A stretch of DNA of 64,000 nt from positions 1 to 64,000 of the forward strand of contig CANFTW010000001.1 in NCBI GenBank assembly GCA_947450025.1, given 5' to 3'. The notes beneath the pieces are model-generated. The model saw nothing but the letters and a program-made list of their open reading frames with translations, was not told the DNA's origin and searched no databases. The position numbers were made by a program, and so were the translations under genes. Shown piece after piece: positions 56,791 through 64,000 of this stretch. How positions within the stretch are numbered: the stretch's first letter is position 1; each line of letters opens with the position of its first letter. This stretch comes from Bacteroidota bacterium. Its GTDB lineage: Bacteria; Bacteroidota; Bacteroidia; B-17B0; Aurantibacillaceae.

Positions 56791-57480
56791 TTAGTTCTGA
56801 ATATCCATAAATAACTTTTCCATTTCAGGTTGAGTCACTATTCTGTAGAATCCAGGAATTTCAAATTCTTCTTCCTTAATAACTTCTTTTTTAACTGAGG
56901 TTGCCGTGAAAACCATTTCTAAACCTAGTTTTTTTAAACGGTAAGACATTAACATGCCATTAATTTTTTTATAAGGACCTACATTATTTATGCTATCAAG
57001 TCCTAAATCTGATGTATAATAGACATCAAAAGATTTAGAAGGGTCACTCGCATAACTGGCTTTTACCTTTTTACAATTATAGCCAGCTATTTTTTTAGTC
57101 TCTTTGGTTTCTTCAAATATTAATTCATATTGCGCATTTTCAGCTTTCAAGTCCGCTTCCCTCTGAATGCAAGCATCTTTAATATCCATAAACTTCACCA
57201 TTTGAGATAACGTTTTTTTGCTAGGATCGCTAATAAAAATAGTAGTAAAAACACCCATAGTGCTCATTTCGACATGAAGTCTGTCATCCTTAAACTTCAT
57301 AGTAGCTCCACTTGGCGCTAATCCTGCCATTGGATGATTAGGGTCAACAACCTCAGCTTTATACTCAATCACGCCCTCAGTCAATGAATGTTCGGTTAAC
57401 TTTGAACCACCTCCACAAGAAGCTATAACACATAGCAAAACTACTGAGAATAATGAGAATATTCGTTTAAATGCTTTCAA
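56791..57480 (-). CDS. DUF4412-like lipoprotein, paralogue of its neighbour
   Basis: A lipoprotein signal with Cys22 (VIASCGGG) precedes a domain like that of the protein at 55965: TEGVIEYKAEV at the start, IAGYNCKKVKASY in the middle, EFEIPGFYRIVTQPEMEKLF at the end. It is the membrane-anchored counterpart of a soluble exported paralogue, suggesting tandem duplication followed by different targeting. Both are transcribed leftward, with a 145-base gap, so they may have separate promoters. Confidence 0.78.
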   Translation of the reverse strand: MKAFKRIFSLFSVVLLCVIASCGGGSKLTEHSLTEGVIEYKAEVVDPNHPMAGLAPSGATMKFKDDRLHVEMSTMGVFTTIFISDPSKKTLSQMVKFMDIKDACIQREADLKAENAQYELIFEETKETKKIAGYNCKKVKASYASDPSKSFDVYYTSDLGLDSINNVGPYKKINGMLMSYRLKKLGLEMVFTATSVKKEVIKEEEFEIPGFYRIVTQPEMEKLFMDIQN

Positions 57481-57530
57481 TGGTTAAGTTATAGAAAGCG
57501 AAAGGTAATCATTTGAATTAAATCAGCAAA

Positions 57531-58928
57531 TTAATAGCCTAAAATTTTAAGCATGGACTTGTAACTTTGTTCCTTTGCAAATAATTTAGTGGTAATCTTC
57601 CCATCCTCATCCTTATCAATTAACACATGTTTGGGAGCAGGAACCAAGCAATGCTGAGTTCCGCCATAACCACTTAATGCTTCTTGATAAGCACCTGTGT
57701 GAAAGAACCCTATATATAAAGGTTGTTTATCTGTTTTTTCAATTCTTGGTAAAAACACCTGATTGGTATGTGCTTCTGTATTATAGTAATCCATACTATC
57801 ACAAGTTAATCCACCTAAATTCACGGGGATATATGGTTTTTCCCAATTATTAACGGCTAACATAATAAAATGCTGTTTAATACCCCAAGTATCTGGCAAG
57901 GTAGTAATAAACGAACTATCAATCATGTACCACTGCTCTCGGTCGTTTTGCTGTTTTTGATCAATAATAGAGTATAAAGTAGCGCCACTTTCTGCCACAG
58001 TAAATGAACCGAATTCAGTGAAAATATTCGGTTCATCTATTTCATGTTGCGTACAAAATGTTTTTATTTGAGAAACAATTTCCTCAACCATGTACTCATA
58101 ATTATAGTCAAAACTTAAAGAAGTTCGAATTGGCATTCCTCCACCAATATTTAACGAATCTAAGGTTGGACAAATCTTTTTTAGCTCTTTATAGATATTT
58201 AAACACTTGTTTAACTCCGTCCAATAATAGATCGTATCCTTGATACCATTATTAATAAAGAAGTGCAACAACTTTAGTTCGAACTTAGGGTTGTTTTGTA
58301 TCTTCTCCTTATATAAACTAATAATATCTGTGTAACGAACTCCTAAACGAGACGAATAAAAGGCAAAAGAGGGTTCTTCTTCGGTACTTATTCGTATTCC
58401 AAGTTTACATTTAGGTACTTTTACGTTCTTCTTATAGTGCTCAAATTCATCTAAATGATCTAAAACAGGGATGACATTATACCCATCATTTAGCAATTCG
58501 GAGATATATTGTTTGTAGTTTGTTTTCTTATAACCATTACATATAATAAAGGTATCCTTTGTAATACTACCTTTTTTAATTTGCTCACGGATAATTTGAA
58601 TATCGTAGGCCGAAGAGGTTTCGATATGTACATCGTTTTTTAACACTTCGTCTAAAACAAAGCTAAAGTGCGAACTTTTTGTGCAATAACAGTAAACATA
58701 TTTACCTTTATAATCCGATTTTGCCATGGCTACATTAAACATACGCTTAGCCTTTTGAATCTGCTGGGTAATTTTAGGTAAATATGTGATTTTCAATGGA
58801 GTACCATATTGCTTGATGATATCCATAAGAGGAATATCATTAAAATACAATTCATCGTCAATAACTTCAAACGATTCTTGTGGGAAATCGAAAGTTTGCT
58901 CAATTAAATTTTGATATTTATTTTCCAT
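57531..58928 (-). CDS. speA: PLP-dependent arginine decarboxylase (short Bacteroidota type)
   Basis: The 465-residue fold-type III decarboxylase has the PLP lysine Lys84 (YCTKSSHFSF), the LNIGGGMPI phosphate-binding glycines, GIRISTEEEP and the C-terminal TGAYQEALSGYGGTQHC. It matches proteins annotated as arginine decarboxylase in this phylum, far shorter than enterobacterial SpeA (about 650 residues). Expected product is agmatine for polyamines; ornithine or diaminopimelate activity cannot be fully excluded from sequence. A consensus promoter with an overlapping palindrome precedes it (58934-58964). Confidence 0.9.
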   Translation of the reverse strand: MENKYQNLIEQTFDFPQESFEVIDDELYFNDIPLMDIIKQYGTPLKITYLPKITQQIQKAKRMFNVAMAKSDYKGKYVYCYCTKSSHFSFVLDEVLKNDVHIETSSAYDIQIIREQIKKGSITKDTFIICNGYKKTNYKQYISELLNDGYNVIPVLDHLDEFEHYKKNVKVPKCKLGIRISTEEEPSFAFYSSRLGVRYTDIISLYKEKIQNNPKFELKLLHFFINNGIKDTIYYWTELNKCLNIYKELKKICPTLDSLNIGGGMPIRTSLSFDYNYEYMVEEIVSQIKTFCTQHEIDEPNIFTEFGSFTVAESGATLYSIIDQKQQNDREQWYMIDSSFITTLPDTWGIKQHFIMLAVNNWEKPYIPVNLGGLTCDSMDYYNTEAHTNQVFLPRIEKTDKQPLYIGFFHTGAYQEALSGYGGTQHCLVPAPKHVLIDKDEDGKITTKLFAKEQSYKSMLKILGY

Positions 58929-58933
58929 AATTA

Positions 58934-58964
58934 CAAATGTAAGTTACTTACATTAGAGTTCAAA
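58934..58964 (-). promoter_or_regulatory. speA promoter with overlapping palindrome
   Basis: On the minus strand TTTG, 19 bases, TACATTTG, with the -7 box only 5 bases before the start codon, so the mRNA would be almost leaderless. A palindrome AATGTAAG-TTA-CTTACATT (58936-58954) covers most of the -7 box and the adjoining spacer, where a repressor could act. Confidence 0.7.
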
Positions 58965-59020
58965 GCACTAAAGTAAGTAATTTAGATTTATTAATGAAAA
59001 CTTAACCGCAAAAAGGTTTG

Positions 59021-59095
59021 ATTACGAATATAATACGAGTATACGAATCTGGGTTTAGCCATTCTCGATTCGAATATTCGTACCTGATTCGTAAT
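59021..59095. repeat. 75-base imperfect inverted repeat
   Basis: Two 29-base arms (59021-59049 and 59067-59095) are complementary at 23 of 29 positions, with a 17-base loop. The arms are built from ATTCG/CGAAT and TACGA words. It lies in the divergent gap between speA and the DUF4293 gene. It could be a repeat element or a regulatory site. Confidence 0.55.
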
Positions 59096-59134
59096 TATTT
59101 TCTTCTTATTAAAACAAAACCTTAATTTTGCCTT

Positions 59135-59575
59135 ATGATTCAACGTAAACAAACCCTTTTTTTGCTAGCAGTTGCCATTATAGGCATTTTGATGTTATTT
59201 ATTCCATTTATTGTTTTGGGAGGAGATACTCATAACGAAGGTCTTAGTTTATCAAGTGCTTTTCAAGGGTACGATAATTCTAATATTTATTACCCTGTAT
59301 TTTTAAATTTTGTAGTCATTATATTAAGTATCATTATTATCTTTTTATTTAAAAATAGAGTCATGCAATATAAATTATCCAATTTATTAGTGGTATTTAA
59401 TGTATTTATTACAGGATTGTTTTTTATTTTATCGTTTGATGTTGCCTTTGGAAAATTTGTGAGTTACCAATTTGGGTCATTTTTACCTATTATCTCAGCA
59501 ATTTTCGCTTATTTAGCTGCTCATTTTATTAAAAAAGATGAGCAATTAGTTAGAAGTGCCGATAGAATTAGATAG
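59135..59575 (+). CDS. DUF4293 four-helix membrane protein
   Basis: The 146-residue protein has four transmembrane helices (about 8-28, 52-72, 80-100 and 108-128) and the DUF4293 signature ends: MIQRKQTLFLLAVAIIGI at the start and DEQLVRSADRIR at the end. Function unknown; the family is specific to Bacteroidota. A TAATTTTG box (59123-59130) lies 4 bases before the ATG. Confidence 0.9.
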   Translation: MIQRKQTLFLLAVAIIGILMLFIPFIVLGGDTHNEGLSLSSAFQGYDNSNIYYPVFLNFVVIILSIIIIFLFKNRVMQYKLSNLLVVFNVFITGLFFILSFDVAFGKFVSYQFGSFLPIISAIFAYLAAHFIKKDEQLVRSADRIR

Positions 59576-59619
59576 GATTTTATACATAAGAAGTGGGAAT
59601 TATTTATACTAAATCTCAC

Positions 59620-59728
59620 AAATCTTAAATCATACTTCTTAAATCTTAATTTGATTTTTCGCCTAACCAGAAAGCCGTTTTTTGGATGAAGTCCTAAATC
59701 TTAAATCAAACTTCTAAAATCTTAATTT
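59620..59728. repeat. Direct repeats upstream of accB
   Basis: Two 33-base copies (59620-59652 and 59696-59728) are identical at 31 positions and start 76 bases apart; each contains AAATCTTAA twice. They fill the accB upstream region, 70-180 bases before the promoter. Confidence 0.75.
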
Positions 59729-59797
59729 TAATTTGTTGATAATTAGGTATTTTTTAAACATTTAGCCTAATTTGAAGCAAAAATCGATGAATTATCA

Positions 59798-59825
59798 TTG
59801 TTTTTGTAAAAAAATGATACTTTTG
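59798..59825 (+). promoter_or_regulatory. accB promoter
   Basis: TTG, 17 bases, TACTTTTG, 25 bases before the accB start codon. Confidence 0.65.
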
Positions 59826-59850
59826 CAATCACTAACTAAAACAAAAAAAA

Positions 59851-60327
59851 ATGAAATTAACTGAAATTCAAGATTTAATTAAATTTGTTTCTAAAAGCGG
59901 GGTAAACGAAGTTGAACTAGAAACTAAAGAAATTAAAATAGTTATTAAAACAGGTAAGCAAGCTGCTCCTGTAATGTATCAAGCTGCTCCAGCTCAAATT
60001 ACTGCAGCTCCTGCACAAGTAATGGCTGCTCCAGTTGCTGATGTTGCTTCACCGGCTGCTAATGCAGCTGCTGCAACCGAAGCAAAATACATTACTATTA
60101 AATCGCCAATGATTGGTACCTTCTATCGTTCTGCTGGTCCGGATAAGGCGCCATTTGTAAACGTAGGTGATGATATTGATACTGGAAAACCAGTATGTAT
60201 TATTGAAGCGATGAAATTATTTAACGAAATTGAAAGCGAAGTAAAAGGTAAAATCGTTAAGGTATTGGTAAATGATGCGACTCCTGTTGAGTACGATCAA
60301 CCATTGTTCTTAGTAGATCCAGCTTAA
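59851..60327 (+). CDS. accB: Biotin carboxyl carrier protein of acetyl-CoA carboxylase
   Basis: The 158-residue BCCP has a short N-terminal domain, an Ala/Pro-rich linker (about 38-78) and a biotinyl domain with the biotin lysine Lys122 in IIEAMKLFNEIESEV. The 'thumb' segment PMIGTFYRSAGPDKAPFV is of the AccB type. It shuttles the carboxyl group for malonyl-CoA synthesis, with accC 100 bases downstream. Confidence 0.97.
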   Translation: MKLTEIQDLIKFVSKSGVNEVELETKEIKIVIKTGKQAAPVMYQAAPAQITAAPAQVMAAPVADVASPAANAAAATEAKYITIKSPMIGTFYRSAGPDKAPFVNVGDDIDTGKPVCIIEAMKLFNEIESEVKGKIVKVLVNDATPVEYDQPLFLVDPA

Positions 60328-60427
60328 TTTGAAAATGTGCTAATTTGTTAATGTGCTCATGCACACTAATTAATTATGCCACATACACAATTTGCTATTT
60401 TGCAACAACATTAAATAATTAAATACA

Positions 60428-61771
60428 ATGTTTAAAAAAATATTAATTGCCAATAGAGGCGAGATTGCTTTACGTGTGATTAGAACATGTAGAGAAATGG
60501 GAATTAAAACCGTAGCGGTTTATTCTACAGCCGATAAAGACTCTTTACACGTAAAGTTTGCCGATGAGGCTGTGTGTATTGGGCCACCGCCTAGTAAAGA
60601 TAGTTACTTAAGCATGTCGAATATTATTGCGGCTGCCGAAATTACTAATGCGGATGCTATCCATCCTGGTTACGGTTTCTTAAGTGAAAACGCTAAGTTT
60701 TCTGAGATTTGCCGTCAAAACAAAATTAAGTTCATTGGAGCCTCTCCTGAGATGATTAACCAAATGGGCGACAAGAGTAATGCAAAGGCAACGATGATTG
60801 CTGCAGGCGTGCCTTGTGTGCCAGGTTCGGTTGGTTTATTAGAAAGCGCTGACCAAGGAAAAGAATTAGCCAAAGATATTAAGTATCCTGTGATTATTAA
60901 AGCAACTGCCGGTGGTGGTGGAAAAGGGATGCGTATTATTTGGAAAGAAGAAGATTTTCAAGCAGCATGGGATAGCGCTGTTCACGAAGCAACAGCTGCT
61001 TTTGGTAACGGTGCCATGTATATGGAAAAATATATTGAAGAACCACGCCATATCGAAATTCAGATTGTGGGAGATGCACACGGTAAAGCTTGCCACTTAA
61101 GTGAGCGTGACTGTTCAGTTCAACGCCGTCATCAAAAATTGGTTGAAGAAACGCCTTCTCCATTTATGACTCCTGAATTACGTGAAGCGATGGGTGATGC
61201 TGCTGTGAAAGCGGCTTTATCTATTGGTTACGAAGGTGTAGGAACTATTGAGTTTTTAGTAGATAAGCACCGTAATTTTTACTTCATGGAAATGAATACT
61301 CGTATTCAAGTGGAGCATCCAATTACTGAAGAGGTTATTAACTACGATTTAATACGCGAACAAATTTTAGTAGCCGCTGGTGTGCCTATTAGTGGTAAAA
61401 ACTACTACCCACAACTGCATGCTATTGAGTGCCGTATTAATGCCGAAGACCCATTTAAAAACTTTGCACCATCTCCAGGAACTATTACAACTTTACACAC
61501 ACCAGGTGGACACGGTATACGTGTTGACTCTCATGTGTATAGCGGTTACCGCATTCCACCAAACTATGATAGTATGGTAGGTAAATTAATTACGGTAGCT
61601 CAAACCCGCGAAGAGGCTATTGCAAAAATGCATCGTGCTTTAAGTGAGTACGTGATTGAAGGAGTTAAAACAACCATTCCTTTTCATATAAAACTAATGC
61701 AAAACGAAGATTTCAAAGCAGGTAACTATACCACTAAGTTTATGGAAACCTGGGATTATAACAACGCTTAA
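60428..61771 (+). CDS. accC: Biotin carboxylase subunit of acetyl-CoA carboxylase
   Basis: The 447-residue ATP-grasp enzyme has [20 protein letters not shown] at the N-terminus, the ATP-binding [14 protein letters not shown], and [16 protein letters not shown] with the catalytic residues; the C-terminal biotin carboxylase domain is complete. It carboxylates the biotin on AccB. The accAD carboxyltransferase genes are not in the window. The unit ends at the terminator 61777-61806. Confidence 0.98.
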   Translation: MFKKILIANRGEIALRVIRTCREMGIKTVAVYSTADKDSLHVKFADEAVCIGPPPSKDSYLSMSNIIAAAEITNADAIHPGYGFLSENAKFSEICRQNKIKFIGASPEMINQMGDKSNAKATMIAAGVPCVPGSVGLLESADQGKELAKDIKYPVIIKATAGGGGKGMRIIWKEEDFQAAWDSAVHEATAAFGNGAMYMEKYIEEPRHIEIQIVGDAHGKACHLSERDCSVQRRHQKLVEETPSPFMTPELREAMGDAAVKAALSIGYEGVGTIEFLVDKHRNFYFMEMNTRIQVEHPITEEVINYDLIREQILVAAGVPISGKNYYPQLHAIECRINAEDPFKNFAPSPGTITTLHTPGGHGIRVDSHVYSGYRIPPNYDSMVGKLITVAQTREEAIAKMHRALSEYVIEGVKTTIPFHIKLMQNEDFKAGNYTTKFMETWDYNNA

Positions 61772-61776
61772 TTTTT

Positions 61777-61806
61777 AAAAGCCTTTCATTTCTGAAAGGC
61801 TTTTTT
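61777..61806 (+). terminator. accBC terminator
   Basis: A 12-bp stem AAAAGCCTTTCA with its complement, TTTC loop and T run. Confidence 0.93.
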
Positions 61807-62002
61807 GTTTTTAATGAAAATTATTTCTTTAACTAGAATTCTATTTATCCGTAAAACTTACAATTAATCGTTTCCTAGTTGTAAAGATTTTTTTACAAAA
61901 AAAGATACTTTTATACATTTTATATGACTTATATCAGATGCAAACATGACATAAGATGCCATTGATGAATACAATTTATGTTAGATTAGTACTATATATT
62001 CG

Positions 62003-62758
62003 ATGCTAAAAAACATTTTTATAGAAGTTGGATTAATTGCTCGGTTTACTGGGCGTTTTTTCGTGGAAGTGTTTAAGCCACAGTTTGAGTTTAAAGAGTT
62101 TTTAAGACAATGTTTTTATATAGGTAATAAATCACTTCCTTTAGTGGTTATTACAGCATTTATAATGGGATTAGTTCTAACCATGCAATCTCGCCCTACC
62201 CTTCTTGAATTTGGCGCTCAAGCTTGGTTACCTAAAATGATTTCAGTTTCACTAATTCGAGAAATTGCCCCCGTTATTACAGCATTAATTTGTGCAGGAA
62301 AAATAGGTTCAGGAATTGGTGCCGAACTTGGTTCGATGAAAGTTACCGAACAAATTGATGCTATGGATGTATCAGGAACTAACCCTTATAAATTTTTGGT
62401 AGTTACACGAGTGATGGCAACCACCTTAATGATTCCTTTGTTGGCTATTTTAGCCGATGCGGTCTCTTTATATGGAGGATATTTGGGGTGTAACATTAAA
62501 GGTGTAGTAAGTTGGGATTTATTTTGGAATCAAATATTTGACACTTTAGTATTTGGTGATATCTTACCCTCCATTATAAAAACATTTTTCTTTGGCTTTG
62601 TCATTGGCATTATTGGTTGTTATCAAGGTTTTAATTCAAGCAAAGGAACAGAAGGAGTTGGACAATCAGCAAATTCAGCTGTAGTAATTTCATCATTATT
62701 AGTATTTATAATTGATTTATTAGCCGTTCAAATAACCGACGTCTTAAATTTAAATTAA
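62003..62758 (+). CDS. mlaE: MlaE-family ABC transporter permease
   Basis: The 251-residue membrane protein has five or six helices and the MlaE/YrbE core: GLVLTMQSRPTLLEFGAQ, REIAPVITALICAGKIGSG, and GAELGSMKVTEQIDAM. It forms the inner-membrane channel of an Mla-type lipid transport system that maintains outer-membrane asymmetry. Its last base overlaps the mlaF start (ATG after TTAA), so translation is coupled. Confidence 0.95.
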   Translation: MLKNIFIEVGLIARFTGRFFVEVFKPQFEFKEFLRQCFYIGNKSLPLVVITAFIMGLVLTMQSRPTLLEFGAQAWLPKMISVSLIREIAPVITALICAGKIGSGIGAELGSMKVTEQIDAMDVSGTNPYKFLVVTRVMATTLMIPLLAILADAVSLYGGYLGCNIKGVVSWDLFWNQIFDTLVFGDILPSIIKTFFFGFVIGIIGCYQGFNSSKGTEGVGQSANSAVVISSLLVFIIDLLAVQITDVLNLN

Positions 62759-63513
62759 TGACAACCAACAAACCCATCATCAAAAAAGAATCGGTCATTA
62801 GCATTAATGATTTAAATAAAGCATTTGGCGATCACAAGGTTATTAATGAGTTTAATTTTAATCTATTTCGAGGCGAAAATGTTGTTGTGTTGGGAAAATC
62901 GGGTTCTGGAAAATCTGTATTAATCAAATTGATAATTGGATTAATGAAACCAGATAAAGGAACCATTCATGTATTAGGCAATAATGTCCCCGAATTAAAT
63001 TCTTCGGAATTGGATGAAATGCGAGTTAAAATTGGATTTCTATTTCAAAGCAATGCCTTATACGATTCGATGACCGTTCGTGAGAATTTAGAATTCCCTT
63101 TAAGAAGACATTGGATTAAAACGAGTAAACAAGATGTTAACGCTTTAGTGATAGAAGCTTTAACCAATGTGGGACTGCCAGAAACTATTGATATGATGCC
63201 TTCTGAATTATCAGGTGGTATGAGAAAACGAATTGCCTTAGCAAGAACATTAATATTAAAACCGGAAATTATCTTATATGATGAACCTACTACTGGACTA
63301 GATCCTATTACAGGAAAAGAAATCAGTCAACTCATGCTTGATATTCAAAAAAAATATAACACATCGTCAATTATTATTTCTCATGATATCAACTGTGTTA
63401 AAATAGTTGCCAATAGAATTGTGATGTTGATTGACGGAACATGCTACGCTACCGGAACATTTCAAGAACTTGAAAACTCAAAAGATCCCAAAGTAAAACA
63501 ATTTTTCGAATAA
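62758..63513 (+). CDS. mlaF: MlaF-family ABC ATPase
   Basis: The 251-residue ABC ATPase has Walker A GKSGSGKSVLIKLI, Q-loop FLFQSNALYDSM, signature LSGGMRKRIALARTL, Walker B IILYDEPTTGLDP and the switch histidine in IIISHD. It powers the Mla lipid transporter with MlaE and MlaD, which flank it. Confidence 0.96.
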   Translation: MTTNKPIIKKESVISINDLNKAFGDHKVINEFNFNLFRGENVVVLGKSGSGKSVLIKLIIGLMKPDKGTIHVLGNNVPELNSSELDEMRVKIGFLFQSNALYDSMTVRENLEFPLRRHWIKTSKQDVNALVIEALTNVGLPETIDMMPSELSGGMRKRIALARTLILKPEIILYDEPTTGLDPITGKEISQLMLDIQKKYNTSSIIISHDINCVKIVANRIVMLIDGTCYATGTFQELENSKDPKVKQFFE

Positions 63514-63517
63514 AAAT

Positions 63518-64000
63518 ATGTCACAAGAAACATCAAAAAACATACGAGTAGGAGCCTTTGTCATGGTGGGCACTTTGTTGCTAATCGTTTCCCTTTATTT
63601 CATAGGAATCAAACAAAATTTATTTGGTTCTACTTTTAAATTGACGTCTCAATTTAAAAATGTCAATGGATTAATGCCTGGTAACAATGTTCGTTTTACT
63701 GGTATTGATGTAGGAACCGTAAAAAGTGTTGAAATTCTCAATGACTCAACAGTGAATGTTACCATGATAATTGAAAATAAAGTTCAAGCCTTTATTAAAA
63801 AAAATGCCATGGCTATGGTAGGAACTGATGGCTTAATGGGTAATAAATTAATTAACATCATTCCTTCCAATGAATCAGCAGTCAGTGTCGAAGATGGAGA
63901 TATTTTAGCGTCAAAAAATCCATTGGGAACTGATGATATGATGAGAACTTTAAACATCACTAATGAAAACGTTAAAGACATCACTGTTGATTTAAAAAAC
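63518..64000 (+). CDS. mlaD: MlaD-family MCE-domain protein (cut by the window end)
   Basis: The frame from ATG 63518 stays open for 161 codons to the window edge. A signal-anchor helix (about 11-30, VGAFVMVGTLLLIVSLYFIG) precedes an MCE domain (about 38-115): LTSQFKNVNGLMPGNNVRF, GIDVGTVKSVEI, VGTDGLMGNKLINIIPS. It starts 4 bases after mlaF and completes the mlaE-mlaF-mlaD operon. The C-terminal part, usually helical in Bacteroidota, lies outside. Confidence 0.93.
   Translation, partial: MSQETSKNIRVGAFVMVGTLLLIVSLYFIGIKQNLFGSTFKLTSQFKNVNGLMPGNNVRFTGIDVGTVKSVEILNDSTVNVTMIIENKVQAFIKKNAMAMVGTDGLMGNKLINIIPSNESAVSVEDGDILASKNPLGTDDMMRTLNITNENVKDITVDLKN

Noticed and set aside
60330-60400. Small hairpin TGTGC-TCAT-GCACA between accB and accC
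   Set aside because: Short stem without a T run in an AT-rich gap inside the operon; could be chance, no functional reading possible.
1-64000. CRISPR arrays, insertion sequences, phage genes
   Set aside because: No regularly spaced repeats, cas genes, transposases, integrases or phage structural genes were seen on either strand.

Overview
This is a low-GC chromosome window from a member of the Bacteroidota. Four things support that. Promoters have the TTG/TTTG-N17-21-TAnnTTTG form typical of the phylum, and Shine-Dalgarno-like sites are absent. A type IX secretion (T9SS) cargo protein with a C-terminal type A sorting domain (35830-38058) and a GldN-family protein (51244-52104) are present. 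SecD and SecF are fused into SecDF (38193-41339). Phylum-specific families such as DUF4293 and the short SpeA-type decarboxylase also occur. I cannot place it below phylum from this sequence. Nearly all of the window is ordinary chromosomal housekeeping DNA; no phage, transposase or CRISPR array is visible.

Layout. 1-377: two tandem leftward promoters that look like those of an rRNA operon just outside the window, then yajQ. 0.9-9.5 kb: a giant exported beta-rich protein, a MuiA-like DUF4139 protein, recR and a TPR/PD40 protein. 9.6-15.1 kb: an oligopeptide-binding lipoprotein, an MMPL/RND transporter and a thiolase. 15.3-23.7 kb: a metallophosphoesterase, a cell-wall amidase, an LptD-like outer-membrane protein, a TPMT-like methyltransferase, a UbiA-family prenyltransferase and Maf. 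23.7-26.7 kb: the broken 3' end of a BamA/TamA-type gene, an M48 protease lipoprotein and a FadL-like porin.

26.7-33.9 kb is the accessory region. Seven closely packed leftward genes (SPFH protein with a GYF-like tail, a stand-alone GYF-like protein, a TerB-like/zinc-ribbon membrane protein, a possible PD-(D/E)XK protein and small membrane or exported proteins) lie below a Kelch-like single-pass membrane protein. Decayed gene fragments and a tRNA-Ser(GCU) follow. The 3' end of that tRNA is partly repeated at the far side of the block, as expected for a tRNA-targeted island. Two 35-base sites with identical architecture (three GTTTCA half-sites at exact 12-base spacing, the last inverted) lie upstream of the Kelch gene and of the SPFH operon. 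I consider this the best candidate for an undescribed system: a membrane-anchored sensor or regulator paired with an SPFH-based envelope-stress operon.

34-64 kb: a second peptide-binding lipoprotein, the T9SS cargo protein, secDF, a compact operon recF-dciA-like-ispH-exonuclease-hypothetical, uvrA, carA, der, an isolated gldN, purL, two DUF4412-type proteins, speA, a DUF4293 protein, accB-accC, and an Mla operon (mlaE, mlaF, truncated mlaD) running off the right edge. Several convergent or terminal gene ends carry clear intrinsic terminators. Envelope biogenesis is a recurring theme (LptD, SecDF, Mla, amidase, T9SS parts), mixed with DNA repair, nucleotide and fatty-acid synthesis.
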